DNA from: Chara braunii
Taxonomy: Eukaryota > Streptophyta > Charophyceae > Charales > Characeae
Length of the DNA: 38,601 nucleotides
Reading direction: 5' to 3'
Assembly (NCBI GenBank): GCA_003427395.1
Contig: BFEA01000072.1
Span: 2,034,907 to 2,073,507 of the forward strand
Shown: positions 1-10,584 of the stretch, one piece after another
How positions within the stretch are numbered: the first letter of the stretch is position 1
How the letters are laid out: each line of letters begins with the position of its first letter
Position numbers and translations under genes: made by a program
The notes under the pieces: model-generated
The model's input: only the letters and a program-made list of their open reading frames with translations
Databases searched by the model: none
What the model was told of the DNA's origin: nothing

Positions 1-84
<84 letters not shown>
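1..84. repeat. (CT)n microsatellite at the window edge
   Basis: Uninterrupted CT dinucleotides, 42 units. The window ends in a (GA)n run, so both edges sit in the same repeat class, read on opposite strands. Such runs are usual contig-break points in short-read assemblies. Confidence 0.98.
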
Positions 85-87
<3 letters not shown>

Positions 88-1268
88 TGATACCGGCAGT
101 CCGTCGCCACGCATCAACGCAGAGTTGTCACCCTGCTTGGTTCAAGCATGCGAGCCAGGTTCGCTTGTGTGCCACAGTCCGTCGCCTCCCCACACGTCAA
201 CCCCGCATATCCGACACCAGCTCGTCGGATCGCCCAACTCTCGTGCTTACTTACCTTCCCAACTTGCTCGTTAGCCGACCCTCACTGATCGCGCTAACCT
301 CGAAATTCTTAGAGAGCCAACTAATCGCGCTTACGGAATTTATAGCGTGCACGCTTGCGCGAGGGATACGGGATTAGCCCCAAGTGATGAGAAGGAGCAG
401 AGAGAGGAAGTGCCTACGTCTGCATGTTTGGGCCGCGGCGCGGGGGACAGAGCCACTCTTCGCGCATCGATCCAGTTACGTAGGCATAGGAACCAATCAG
501 GTCAGGGAAGAAGGTGTGCATGCGCGGGCGAGCACAGGGCGGGAAGAGGGAAGAACACGAAGGACATCAAGAACAAGAAGGTTACAGTTGCAATTACACC
601 CGCCAAAACTGTTACAGTTACGTGCAATATGGAGGCGCAAAAAAAGGTCAGAACCCGGATCTTGTCACGGCAAGGCGTGCATAAGCAAGGAGCGCCACGC
701 AGCAAAATCCATAAGGTGCCCAAATTCCTAGCTTGAGTCCTAATTTCAAAGGAAAAATTCCAAAGAAAAACAATTCCGAGAGCCCATGCGGGCTCAACAC
801 CAGTTGAAAATTTCAAAAAATGATATTCCCGCGCGATGATCGCGCCAAAAATCCCCAGTGCTCACAGCAGAACAAGAAAGAAAAAGCTATGGTACAGTTA
901 TTCTTCGTGCTCGCTAAGGCGCGGCTCCCCAACCATTGGCACGGGATCTTTCCTGACACCAATCCGACATTCTCAGCAAAAAAAACGAAAAAGAAACGAG
1001 GACATCCATGCACTTTGCTCTCCCGACCCGTCTTTCCACAGCTCACCCCTTCGACCCGTCATATTTCCCCAAGCAACTTTACGCAGAAAAACGCGCGGTT
1101 TCAGAAAGTGGTTCGTCACAACGCAATGGCACAAGGTCTGCTAGAGGGGCCTACTGGCAATAGCGGTTACACAGTTCCAACCCCCAACATCGAAGTTCGC
1201 TACACCAACAGCTGGAACAGAAAACAACTCGGGAAATTGACTCATTAGTCAGGACCGCACAATAAAAC
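85..1268. other. No gene seen; two short hairpins
   Basis: About 1.2 kb without a supportable gene; the open frames of 60-150 codons overlap on both strands and have no recognisable motif. Two small inverted repeats stand out: AGCCC/GGGCT with a 4-base loop at 781-794, and the near-palindrome GCGCGATGATCGCGC at 831-845. The stretch could include the 5' UTR of the LINE that follows, but no boundary is visible. Confidence 0.5.
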
Positions 1269-1691
1269 TTGGCGACCACCCCAGGGTGTGCAGGGGATGA
1301 CCAAGGTACAGTGGAAGTGAAAGGGAAGCAAAAAAAGGGAGAAACCCAGAGGAAGGTGGGGAAAACGGGCAACAACAGGGAGCACAAAACCTGGCAAAAG
1401 CAAATAGAAAGTAGGTTTTTTGCGGAAGGTAATGCAGCAACCAGGACACTTGAGGCACTGAAGGACACAGCAGCTGATGATGCTTAAGGGGAAACAGGTA
1501 TGCAAATGGAAATGCCTAGGGGGACAGTTGAGGTCAACGCAAAAGTGAAGAAAGGAAAACGGGAGCCTGTCGGGTCGCAAGGAACACACACCAAACGGAA
1601 CCGAGACAAAGGTCCATGGGAAATACCTAGTTTCAGGACCCGTTATAGAAAAACCTCTAGGAATAGAAAGTTGCTCAGGAACAGGCAGTGA
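1269..1691 (+). pseudogene. LINE ORF1-like basic region (broken)
   Basis: Two open stretches, 1269-1487 and 1500-1691, are rich in Lys and Arg and contain a duplicated peptide pattern: GTVEVKGKQKKGETQRKVG in the first and GTVEVNAKVKKGKREPVG in the second. A strongly basic protein just upstream of an endonuclease/reverse-transcriptase ORF fits the RNA-binding ORF1 of L1 elements, but I see no CCHC knuckle or RRM signature here. The assignment rests on position and charge. The two stretches are in different frames (starts differ by 231 bases, which is a multiple of three, but a TAA ends the first), so the region is interrupted. Confidence 0.4.
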
Positions 1692-2450
1692 GGAACCCAA
1701 CGGATACTTGTGCCAGGGCTAGCCCTGCGAGCAAGGGTCCAGGGACCGGAGGCTTCCCCCTCCCCACAACCAGACCCTCCTCTTGAGACCCCGAATTTGG
1801 AACTGACCAACAAGCGCCAAAAGATCCGGCACCTGCTAACTAAAGAGCAAGGTGAACAGGCATTTTCCCGTACAAGGATCGTGATCCTCCCCGTTCAATG
1901 CAATGAGGGGACTTGGGGAAGTGGCATTGTCGCCTCCTTCTAACAACACATAGGGAGAGATCACGACCAAGGGGATGGACTGGTACATCCTCTCCTGGCA
2001 GCCGGGAAATCTGGCCTGAAGAGGGAGACTGTCGACTTCATCCAACTATAACTCCCTTGAAGGGACAACACCGCCCTCACACTCTCCTGTGAGGCACATA
2101 GGTTGGTGGAAAGGGACATTTATCTCTAATATGACTCCATGGGTTAAAGAGGCCCGAGATGGCTCAACCAAACCACGTTGAAAGACCTGCCATAGTCAAA
2201 TATAAAAGGAGGATAATTCTGGTCAGGGCCAGACGTCACCATGATCCTAGCCAAACTCCTATTGAACAACATCCTCAAAAAAGGGGGTCTGTTGGACGAA
2301 GGCCCCTGGGAAAGCCTCTAAAGCCACAAAACAGCCAAATGCACAACACTAGATTACGATGTAAATTAAAAGATGAAAGAAATGAATATGATAGAGGCTT
2401 TATATAATAAAGACAAAGAGTAGAGCCAGCAAAAGAGAGCAGTTGATCTA
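1692..2450 (+). other. LINE interval between ORF1-like and endonuclease regions
   Basis: About 750 bases with only short open stretches in changing frames. It probably held the end of ORF1 and the start of ORF2 in the intact element. I recognise no domain in it. Confidence 0.4.
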
Positions 2451-3230
2451 GATTTGCTGTCTCTCGATGTTAACAGCCTAGCTATAGCAAAACAACCTAA
2501 AAGACAAGCCATATATGATCAATTGAAGGGGGTAGAGGGGAAAGAGTGGTCAGACGCAATCTGCATGCAAGAGAAATCCATCTCATGAACACAACAAAGC
2601 ACAACCATATCCAAAAAGAGATATGGCCCCATTAGGCCTACCAAGCATGTGAACGCAGACCGGGTAGTGCAGGGGTAGCCATATGGCTCCCCACAGGCCC
2701 AGGGATAAAACCGTTGAACTGGGCGACATACCAAATGGAAGGCCAATGGGTTTACCTCCTGGCCATGCTAGAGGTGATCAACATCCTGTGTGTTTATGGC
2801 CGCAAACAGAAAGGGAACGACAAGTCTTTTTGGAATCCCTCAAAACCAAGCTCCCAGTTGGAATCTCAATTACTATGGCGGTATTGGCGGCAGATTTCAA
2901 CATTGCCCCGGACCGCCATTTAGACCGTTTTCATGTCCCCTCCCTATGCCCCTTTTACGTAGAAATTGATGAGCAAACAATTGCGAACCTTTGTCAATCC
3001 TTAAACCTCTACGACACTTTCAGGGGTCATACCCAACCCAACACATAAGAGTTTCGGAAGAATCGAATGGACAGGGCCTCAAAATCCCGTATTGACCTCA
3101 TCCTCAGTTTTGAGTACCTGCAGGGGGCGCTGCAGGTTGCAGAAGTGTTCCCCCACAGCAGACCACGAGACGTGCGTAATAGTACTCTCCTTTAGGACGA
3201 AGCCGGACCAAAGTTGGGGCTTCTACACTC
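2451..3230 (+). pseudogene. L1 ORF2 AP-endonuclease domain (broken)
   Basis: The endonuclease of L1 elements nicks the target DNA. Its ordered motifs can be read through frame changes: LLSLDVNSL near 2454 (the N-terminal Asn motif), DAICMQEK near 2557-2580 (the catalytic Glu motif), AADFNIAPDRHLDRF near 2890-2930 (the GDFN motif with the first Gly replaced by Ala), SRIDLIL near 3085-3105, and ADHETCVIVLS near 3160-3190 (the SDH motif with Ser replaced by Ala). The order and spacing are those of the exonuclease-endonuclease-phosphatase fold. Several stops and frameshifts separate the motifs. The final part lies in a 133-bp duplication (3151-3416). Confidence 0.85.
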
Positions 3231-3416
3231 TAAATACATCTTTACTGAGTCTTATAAGGTTTCAAAAGATATTTAAAGGATGTCCCCACAGCAGACCACG
3301 ACACGTGCGTAATAGTACTCTCCTTTAGGAGGAAGCTGGACCAAAGTCGGGGCTTCTACACTCTAAACACATCTTTGCTGAGTCTAGAAGGTTTCAAAAG
3401 ATATTTAAAGGATGTA
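3151..3416 (+). repeat. 133-bp tandem duplication inside the LINE
   Basis: Bases 3151-3283 are repeated at 3284-3416 with few substitutions; both copies start CCCCACAGCAGACCACGA and run to the AAAGATATTTAAAGGATGT motif. The unit spans the end of the endonuclease domain and the linker that in L1 proteins reads W.xLNTSLL (here WGFYTLNTSLL). The duplication is not a multiple of three, so it alone shifts the frame. Confidence 0.93.
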
Positions 3417-3586
3417 TGGTCCTTCTGGCAGGACCAGAGGGAACATGACATACTCTGGCTAAAAAACGAGTTAGTGCTTGTCAGCCACAAATGAAATGAA
3501 TATTCCAAACTGCTAGTGGCACAATGCCACTACGCAGACACTAGCCTACACCATATTCTACAACACCTACAACAGTTGAAGGATAC

Positions 3587-3868
3587 TTGAGAGGATACAA
3601 TCCAATTGGAGACCTGGCCAAGGAAATTTGGGACCTAGAGAACCAACTGCTCACCCATATGAAATATCGTTGGCAAGGCACACGAATTTGGGGGAAACTC
3701 CGGCACCACCATACGGAGGGATCTATGGATGCAAGATTTTCGCGATGGCCAAGCCGAGATCAGAGAGGTCAATCATTGAGGCTCTAGTGGGCCCCCGAAC
3801 AAAACAGATGGCCACCTCCACACGCTAGGGACTTCTATCAGATACTATTCACGTCAGAATGTAGTAAT
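3587..3868 (+). other. LINE linker between endonuclease and reverse transcriptase
   Basis: Short open stretches in two frames (3587-3787 and 3628-3828). This is the expected place of the poorly conserved inter-domain linker of ORF2. No motif is recognisable. Confidence 0.4.
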
Positions 3869-4850
3869 ATGCCTCAGCCTCAGCGCGAGAGAGACATTGA
3901 CAAATTTATTTCCCCCCTAACCAAGCTGGTTATAGAACAGCAGCGGGAAATGTTGGACATGCCCCTCTCCAAGGAGGAGGTGTGGATAACCCTCTTGCGA
4001 ATGGAAGAGGAAAAGGCCCTTGGGATTGATGACTTCCCCAAAGCGTTATGGGAGGCAACTATGGAACCTCCCCCAAGATCTGATGGACTTTTACCATGCA
4101 GGCTGACGTCCTGGACGATGGGGGAGTTTGCGGAACAAGAGGTACTGACCTTATTCTATAAAGAGGGGGGGAATCTAATATTCGGAACTATCTGTCCATC
4201 ACGCTACTAATGGTAGTCTACAAGATGGTGGCCAAGGCACTTGCTAACCACATGTCAAAGGTGATGGCAGAGGTCATAATTCATCCCAAACAAGATTCAT
4301 GAACTGTAGGAATATCCAAAACAACATCCACCTAATCCAGATACTCGTCACGGCCGCTAGCCAAAACATAACGCAATCTTAATCTTTTGTGACTTTCAGA
4401 AAGCATATGACGATGTGGACCGACTTTTCCTAGACAAGTGTCTCGAAAAACGAAACATTAGGCTATGCTTCCGCAGATCGGTAGAAATTTTGCATGCCAA
4501 TGCTACGATACATGTCGTAATTAACGAAAATCTGGCCCCACCCACCTCCCTACAGAGGTTGGTGAGATAAGGGGACCCAATAACCCCCTTTCTCTTCGTC
4601 ATCATAATTAAAGTTTTGGTGGCCAACTTGTGAATCCACAGGGATATCAAGCGCATCTAGGTCTCCTCCATACCCGAGGAGACGATTCCCGTTTGCTCGA
4701 TGTTTGCGGACGACCTCTCCCTCATCGTGGAAGCATCACATGAGAACCTAGAAGAGGTCCAACACATGGTGGACCAGTTTTGCACCTTATTTGACCTGAG
4801 GATCGATTGGGGCAACAAAGTCATTGGATGGTGGATCCACCGCCAAGGGT
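3869..4850 (+). pseudogene. L1 ORF2 reverse transcriptase domain (broken)
   Basis: The domain copies element RNA into DNA. Readable blocks in order are EEVWITLLRMEEEKALGIDDF near 3978-4040 (the K.PG.DG.P block of L1), a block near 4190-4260 reading LSITLLMVVYKMVAKALAN (L1 consensus RPISLLN.DYKI.AK.LANR), motif A DFQKAYDDVD at 4390-4419, a GDP-TPFLFVI motif B near 4570-4600 preceded by a stop, and motif C FADD at 4703-4714, followed by LSLIVEASHENLEEVQ. The catalytic Asp residues are still present, but stops and frameshifts break the frame at least between each pair of blocks. The upstream open stretch (3869-4210) is the longest intact piece. Confidence 0.9.
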
Positions 4851-4974
4851 AAGACCCTCGCGTCAACCACAAGTCAAATGGCTCCCTATGCAAACCCCCA
4901 GCTAGGTCTTAGGGGTTTCCCTAACAGCAGAGGGCAAACCAACAACTAACAATGAAGGAATTTCCCAACCGGCC

Positions 4975-5466
4975 TTGGAAAAGATTGCCCTCTGGATGGA
5001 CAAACATACGTCCCTTCTAGGCTGCATTATCATCAACAATGTGATCTTAGTGTCCCTCTGGTTCAGGTTAGCGGTGTGGGAATTGGACAAAACGGCCCTT
5101 CGCACCTTGTATAGACAAATAGCTGCCCACCTTTGGCGAGGCAACCACAAACTCAACAATGTCCGCAGTAGGGGGGTGTGGCAATTTGTGGTGCAACCTA
5201 AATCCAAAGGGGGACTTGGAATCATTGACTCAACCACACAAGCTATGGCATCGACCATTCAAATGGGCCAAACGCCTGCTTTTCAGCCCACAGACCCCAT
5301 GGACAACCTTGGCCCTAAAACAAATAGTGAGATTAGCGCCCGCAGTCCCACCCATAACCGATCTCATGATATGGCGGGAAAACAGAGTGTGATCAATTCC
5401 ACGAAGGCAATCCGACTTGCCTGCCAACCCATATCCTTTTGGCCCAGGCAGCGAGGGAAGATTTGA
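4975..5466 (+). pseudogene. L1 ORF2 thumb/connection region (fragment)
   Basis: One open stretch of 163 codons. It reads LLGCIIINNVILVSLWFRLAVW, then HLWRGNHKLNNVRSRGVWQF and PKSKGGLGIIDSTTQAMA, which correspond to the L1 blocks LS.AGR..L...VL.S...Y, FLWGG and P...GGLGI.D. The GGLGIID form is typical of L1 elements of green algae and land plants, as far as I know the family. It is in a different frame from the FADD block upstream. Confidence 0.82.
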
Positions 5467-6800
5467 GAAAGGACCCCCTCTGGTTCAACTTCCTGGAAAC
5501 CTGGCGTCGGCTGCTCCTACCATATAACCCCCCCCCTAGAGAGATGGGAGGTGTGTCAACGACCTCTATTTAAGGACTGATGGATCATGGATACCCGAGG
5601 GAGGGTCCTCCACTGCATGCACTCCCCATGGCGAGGATGAGTCAGAAAAGGAAACTTCAGAGTAGGGGACCTCAGGGCCAGACAATAAAGGAATGACGCT
5701 CCCCACTGGACATCTCGCTAGGACTGTTTTACTGCCACCACTCGGACAAGGCACTTGGAACAACTGAGATGATCACTGGACTCGGTTCGGATCCTTCGAA
5801 AAGGCTAAGACCTACAGTAAAGCGACTGGGTAGCCGTAAGGGATGAGCCTAGTATGATTGACAACGTCGTGAACAAACACTTGAACGAGGAGATTCTCAT
5901 TCGTTTGTTTAGATTCGGCCACAATTTCATACTGCAAAGGATCTAACCGGACCAGACAAGGTGACTCACTACCAACCAGCTGTTCAACCAGCTGTTCAAG
6001 ATTAGGGTTCTCCATCACAAGGACCGATGGCAGACATTCACATTTGACACCTCAATTTCACAACCGCCTTTGGACTCGGCCAGCTAGATGTGGACAAAAC
6101 AGTTGGGACGAGGAAAGACACGTTGTTCCTTGCATGCCCTATTTATCAAATCCACATGTAGGATGTTCATACCAAGGGTCAATCTCCAGGACCAGGTCGA
6201 GGTCCGTTGGATGAGGGGCTTCAATGTGAGCAGGGAAATATTACAGCCAATTAAATGGTTCCACACCATGAGGGTGGAGCCAGCGAAGGTCCCCTCACGA
6301 CAATGGCATGTGGATCACTGGTGTCTGTCGACCAATGATTGGATCATCGACAGATCCTCCCTTGAGCAGATGGGGTTGGCTACACGCAGATGCAAAATTG
6401 GCACTACTGCGTTTCTGGCCAGGAAAATCTTGGAGACGATAGAGCACATATTCCTCCAATATCCCGGGGCCATATGGCTCTAGAGGTGGTACGACCGGAT
6501 ATGGAACCAGTTGGGCACGGCCCAGCCCTGGCCATGGGACTGGAGAGCACTGCTCTGCGAGACCTGGAAACCCGACCAGACCAACACCTTCTCACAAAAC
6601 CTTTTCAAAACGGGAAGGCGGACAGTCCTTTGGGCCCTACGGTGAAGACGCTGCACTCATGAAGTGGAAGGGGTGCGGATGGATGCGACGGAATTCATAA
6701 ACTCTATCAAACAGAAAATACAATCACACATTACAAGACAATGGGAAAAAACGGATGGAATGTTTACACTCCAAGAAAGAAATCTACCAGAACATAGGAC
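5467..6800 (+). pseudogene. L1 ORF2 C-terminal region (decayed)
   Basis: Translation in shifting frames gives patches consistent with an L1 C-terminus. Near 6380-6480 is RRCKIGTTAFLARKILETIE, followed by HIFLQYPGAIWL, matching the C..C....ET..HLF..CP....W zinc-finger-like block of L1 ORF2, with only the first Cys kept. It is followed by Trp-rich patches (WNQLGTAQPWPWDW) and a basic region (INSIKQKIQSHITRQWEK) near 6700-6760, as in plant L1 tails. No open frame longer than about 130 codons remains. Confidence 0.65.
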
Positions 6801-7571
6801 AATTCAGTGGTTGCTGGCTGGGGGGGGAATTAAAGGAAATTAGGGGAAGCGAAATGGAATGGGGGGAGCAAGAGGGGTAGGATGAGAACCAACGGGATGT
6901 GATCAGGGACTATTGCTTTATCTTCCATGACTGGACATCACTTGATCCTTCGATTCCCCTCCAACCCCTCTCAGACTTCCCGAACCCCTTCCCCCTCCCA
7001 TTCAAGTGTATTGTGGAGAGCGAAGCTGGTTTGGCTTATAATAAAATGTTTTGTTTTTTTTGTCTAAGGTATTGGGAGGAAAGGGGATCCAGGGTTTAGG
7101 GCTTTGAGGAACGGGATCCAAAGGGGGCGAGAAGCAAAATGTACTAGAGATAGCTAGCGTAGACTTGGCGCCCTTTACCACAGCGAGGAGGTACAGAAGG
7201 TATCTCGTCACTTAGTCTTTACATATTGAGTAAGATTCTTATTCACATTGATTTTCTCGATGCATACTCATGTCCACAGGGGCGTTGGCCTGATTTTCGG
7301 TAGGTGAAGATCCCCACCAATAGATAGAGCAACCGTTAATGGACCTATTCAGGGAGGGCGCTCATATCACCTCCTCCAAGTAGTCCCCCAACTAGTACTT
7401 AAGTTAAAAAAAGAAAAGAATGCGGTTAGTCCTCTCATACCTGAGGTCAATCGATGCCATCTTCGATGGAGGGTATCCATTGATTTTGTTGGGACGCTGG
7501 ACTCATTTTCAAACAGGTGTTGCTCCCCAACAATAAATTGGAGTCTTCAAAATGGGGCCCTACTGAAGTTT

Positions 7572-7575
<4 letters not shown>
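6801..7575. other. Possible LINE 3' UTR and unassigned DNA
   Basis: No gene. A T-rich run near 7047-7062 and purine-rich stretches near 6810-6890 could belong to the LINE 3' end. There is no poly-A tail and no target duplication that I could find. Confidence 0.35.

Positions 7576-7633
<58 letters not shown>
7576..7633. repeat. (TA)n microsatellite
   Basis: About 29 uninterrupted TA units. Confidence 0.97.
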
Positions 7634-7635
<2 letters not shown>

Positions 7636-7860
7636 TCACAAACAGAACTGTCCGGTAAACCGTTGGCAGAGAGAGAGAAGAGGACAACAAACGAGGGGCT
7701 GTGACAAACTGTTTTGTCAGAGTTTCACCGACTCATCAGGAGGCTGAACCCTCAACAGTCTGCAGAATCCCCTCACTGATTACACTGTAAATGATAATCT
7801 ACCTTAACCAAAATCAAAGTAGACTATCACTCACCCACACCAAATGGAAAACTATATGTA

Positions 7861-7895
7861 CTGTCTCTTATACACATCTAGATGTGTATAAGAGA
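7861..7895. other. Nextera mate-pair junction adapter (artefact)
   Basis: Bases 7861-7879 are CTGTCTCTTATACACATCT, the reverse complement of the Tn5 mosaic end. They are followed directly by its forward form, AGATGTGTATAAGAGA, at 7880-7895. Head-to-head mosaic ends are the circularisation junction of Nextera mate-pair libraries, 38 bases long; 35 are present here and the final CAG is missing. This is laboratory sequence and not part of the genome. The two sides may come from sites several kilobases apart. An open frame across it (7791-8027) encodes the peptide SYTHLDVYKR, which is a known adapter translation. Confidence 0.97.
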
Positions 7896-7900
7896 AACGT

Positions 7901-8655
7901 ATGGGACCCCTTGGGGATGCGTTCGGCCATTCGGGCCGAACGCGGACCCAAAAAAATAATTAAAAAAAATAAAAATAAAAATAAATCAAAGAATTCTAAA
8001 AAAAAGATATGTTATGGAGAAAACTAAATCAAACAAGATTTTCCTGAGCATTACATCCGAATTCCTTACCAAATTTGAAATAAAAATAAAATACGAAAAA
8101 CAAATACTAATAATAAAAATAAATAAAAATAAAAAGATAATTAAATTTAGTGAGTGCGCGAGCATGTTTTCGACACCGCCATCTTTGGCGATTTTTTATT
8201 TTTTTTTTGGCATAGATATATCCTCTGAAAATTTACAGATGTGTACTTCACATAATACAAAACCCACGAAAAAAGTTTCAAAAAATAATAAAATTGTTTA
8301 GACCCCGAACTAAAGTGAAAACAAAAAGCAAAAAGTGAAAAAATACCTGGGCGAGCACGTTTTGACACCGCCATCTTTGGCGATTTTTAATTCTTATTTG
8401 GCTTAGCCAAATGACTTGAAACGATTTTTAATTCTTATTTGGCTTAGCCAAATGACTTGAAAATTTACAGGCATGTACCTCACGTCATAGAGAAATCATA
8501 AAAACAACTTCAGAAAAAAAATATATTTATAGGCCCCGAAATCATTTTTGGCGGGGGCCGAACGCCGTCGGGTTCGGACCCTTTACGGGACCCCGGACGC
8601 CCGTACGTACGGAGGTCTGCCCGGGGACGTCCGTACGTACGGGTTGGTGACCCTG
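7901..8655. mobile_element. M1: non-autonomous element with palindromic ends
   Basis: No protein is encoded. The left end has a 10-bp stem, GCGTTCGGCC, pairing with GGCCGAACGC around 7919-7943. The right end has CCCGTACGTACGGA facing TCCGTACGTACGGG (about 8600-8643) and finishes GGGTTGGTGACCCTG. The outermost left bases, GGGACCCC, resemble the reverse complement of the right end (CAGGGTC), but the left end touches the adapter and may be truncated. Inside, 8007-8095 resembles the cores of M2, M3 and M4. It also holds a diverged 193-bp tandem repeat (from 8158 and 8351) with a GCCATCTTTGGC mini-hairpin in each copy. Confidence 0.6.
8381..8462. repeat. 41-bp perfect tandem duplication
   Basis: Bases 8381-8421 are repeated at 8422-8462 (starting CGATTTTTAATTCTTATTTG). 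It lies inside M1, only in the second of the two 193-bp units, so it arose after that duplication. Confidence 0.95.
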
Positions 8656-8673
8656 TATATATTTATATATATG

Positions 8674-8708
<35 letters not shown>

Positions 8709-8738
8709 GTATATATATGTATATATATATATATATAC
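8655..8738. repeat. Imperfect (TA)n microsatellite
   Basis: TA repeats interrupted by TGTA units, directly abutting the right end of M1. TA-rich sites are common insertion targets for small DNA elements. Confidence 0.95.
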
Positions 8739-8884
8739 CTTCATCATATATTATATTATGCTTGATGGTTGACTTGCAATTTTATTGAATAAAAATATTT
8801 TCACCATAAAAAAAAAAACAAAGTTAGGTCGAAGGATAATTTGATATTTTGCTGTGAGAAATTATGAAAATGGTAAAGCATATC

Positions 8885-9182
8885 TGTGTAGCATCGTGTT
8901 CGTATTCAAGGGCGAATGCGAACATGTTCGCCCGAACATGAACGAGCGCTCAAAACTCCCCGAACGCAAACATTAAAAAAAAAAAAAAAACTCAGAAAAT
9001 TTTGAAAAACAATATATGTCATGTAAAACAATAATATAAGCAACTTTTGTCTTGCACTCATGCTCAAATTCGGAGTCAAACGTGAGTTACAAGCATATAT
9101 ATTATAAAAAATATATATGTTCGCCCAAACACGTTCGCAACACGAACGCAGAGAGGCGCGGACACGTTCACCGGGAAACACA
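8885..9182. mobile_element. M2: non-autonomous element related to M4
   Basis: The left end starts TGTGTAGCATCGTGTTCG, the same first nine bases as M4. Both ends are rich in GTTCG/CGAAC words that can fold back. The right end reads as TGTGTTTCCCGGTGAACG on the opposite strand, a decayed match to the left. The middle (about 9010-9095) holds the shared core with CAACTTTTG and CAAATTCGGAGTCAAAC. No coding capacity and no clear target duplication. Confidence 0.6.
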
Positions 9183-10234
9183 ACTTTTTATTTATCTAAA
9201 TGAGTATGCTTCTTTTTTGCTGTTTTTTTTGCGACATATTACCATAAAAACTTAAAAAGTAGATAAGTTTTTAACTGCTTGTAATTATTGTGAAAATTCA
9301 TCGGCCTTTTTTTTTTTTTTTTTTTCGAGGCTTCGAATGTTTTTTGTTTTTTGTTTTTAAGTATATAAAAGTTTAATTTGACTCCTTGTTTTTCTTACAT
9401 ACATTATTTAAACGGCTTATATCAATGTTCGACTCATATCAATGTTCTTATAAGTGAATATACTAATATAGTAAATAATATTGAATATGATAAGTGAATG
9501 GTCTTAAGTTTTTTAACTTATCAGTACTAGTGGAAGGTCTAGATTTCAAGAATTCAGTTGTTCGCGAATGAAAGTGATAAAAGCATTGTCGTATGGGATG
9601 TTAGAAACACTCCTTTATTAATACTGCTATTTATTTATTTAGGTGCGCATTTTTTTTTTTTTTTTAATGTACTCCAATATATTGATGGGGAGCAACACCT
9701 GCTGGAAAATGGTTCTAGCGTCCTACTGGACATTAGAAGGTCTGCCAACATCGATTGCCTTGTTTCAAGGGGATTAACTACACAGGGTTAATGATAAATG
9801 TGTTTTGAGAACTGCAAACTTTTGGGCATGGGGCCGTCTCTTCAGCTTGTGTCAGGCCGCCAGATTACACTCATTTCCCTAGCGACTACACCCTGCTTTT
9901 CTGAATAATACAGCTTCACATGTGTAACTTTTTTTTTTATACGCCTCTTAAATATACCAATAATGAAATTCTCTATAAATTGATGCAACACTATGTATTA
10001 ATCTTCTAGTATTAACATGAACATGAACTTATGTTTCTATGTCGATTTCCATATTTCTTGTGTGTACCTGTTTTTTTTTTGTTAATTTAACTAAATGTTG
10101 TAAGCCCCTTGCAGTTGATAACGAAAAGTTTTCGGTATCGAAATTGTATTCAAAGAAACGAGGAAAGACACAACACATGTTATATTTCGAATTTACTAAA
10201 TCGGATTTTTTTTTTTTGTTTAATAAGTAAATCG
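9183..10234. other. AT-rich DNA, no gene seen
   Basis: Very AT-rich, with T runs near 9307-9325, 9650-9664, 10071-10080 and 10207-10217. Open frames here are short and of low complexity. Confidence 0.5.
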
Positions 10235-10520
10235 CTAGGCTACCAGCCGGGACGCCCGGATCACCCTATTTTCGCAAGTGGCCCGACCGTGCAGGGATCA
10301 GAGAAGATCCCAGGCAAAAAAAAAAAAAAAAAAAAAACGAAAAACAAAGGATGTTATGCAGAAAAATAAATTGAACAACTTTTGCCTCAGGGTCACATTG
10401 AAATTCTTTACGAAATTTAAAATAAAAATTTAAGAAAAAAAATTATTTTTACTATTTTTATTTTGTAATATCTTTTTGGCCCGGCCGGGCAAGTGGACCC
10501 GGGCCGCTCTGGTAGCCTAG
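10235..10520. mobile_element. M3: MITE-like element with 12-bp inverted ends
   Basis: CTAGGCTACCAG at 10235-10246 and its exact complement CTGGTAGCCTAG at 10509-10520 bound a 286-bp segment. Inner GC-rich sub-terminal sequences also pair in part. The middle contains the core shared with M1, M2 and M4 (ATGTTATGCAGAAAAATAAA ... CAACTTTTGCCT). I see no matching target duplication outside the ends (AAATCG on the left, ATGAGT on the right). Confidence 0.75.
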
Positions 10521-10584
10521 ATGAGTCGTCAATTTAATCAAATTAAATTTTATATGTCTTATGGTTGTTATTGTGTCGCCACGA

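Larger units (their letters stand above)
1269..7100 (+). mobile_element. Decayed L1-clade LINE (non-LTR retrotransposon)
   Basis: A non-LTR retrotransposon copies itself by nicking DNA with its endonuclease and reverse-transcribing its RNA at the nick. The order seen on the + strand is an ORF1-like basic region (1269-1691), an AP-endonuclease (from 2451), a reverse transcriptase (about 3869-4850), a thumb/connection block (about 4975-5280) and a C-terminal tail (to about 6780). This is the L1 order. Every domain is cut by stops and frameshifts, so the copy is dead. The reverse-transcriptase and connection sequences resemble green-alga and bryophyte L1 elements more than animal L1, from memory of the family. 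Neither end is defined: I see no poly-A tail and no target duplication. The span is about 5.8 kb, normal for an L1. Confidence 0.85.

Noticed and set aside
106-124. CATCAACGCAGAGTTG resembles a cDNA-library (SMART) primer
   Set aside because: Only about 13 bases match and the sides do not continue the primer; probably chance.
5230-6269. Minus-strand ORFs of 60-70 codons within the LINE
   Set aside because: Shadows of the plus-strand LINE sequence without motifs.
7791-8027. 78-codon ORF with SYTHLDVYKR
   Set aside because: It runs through the mate-pair adapter; the peptide is adapter translation.
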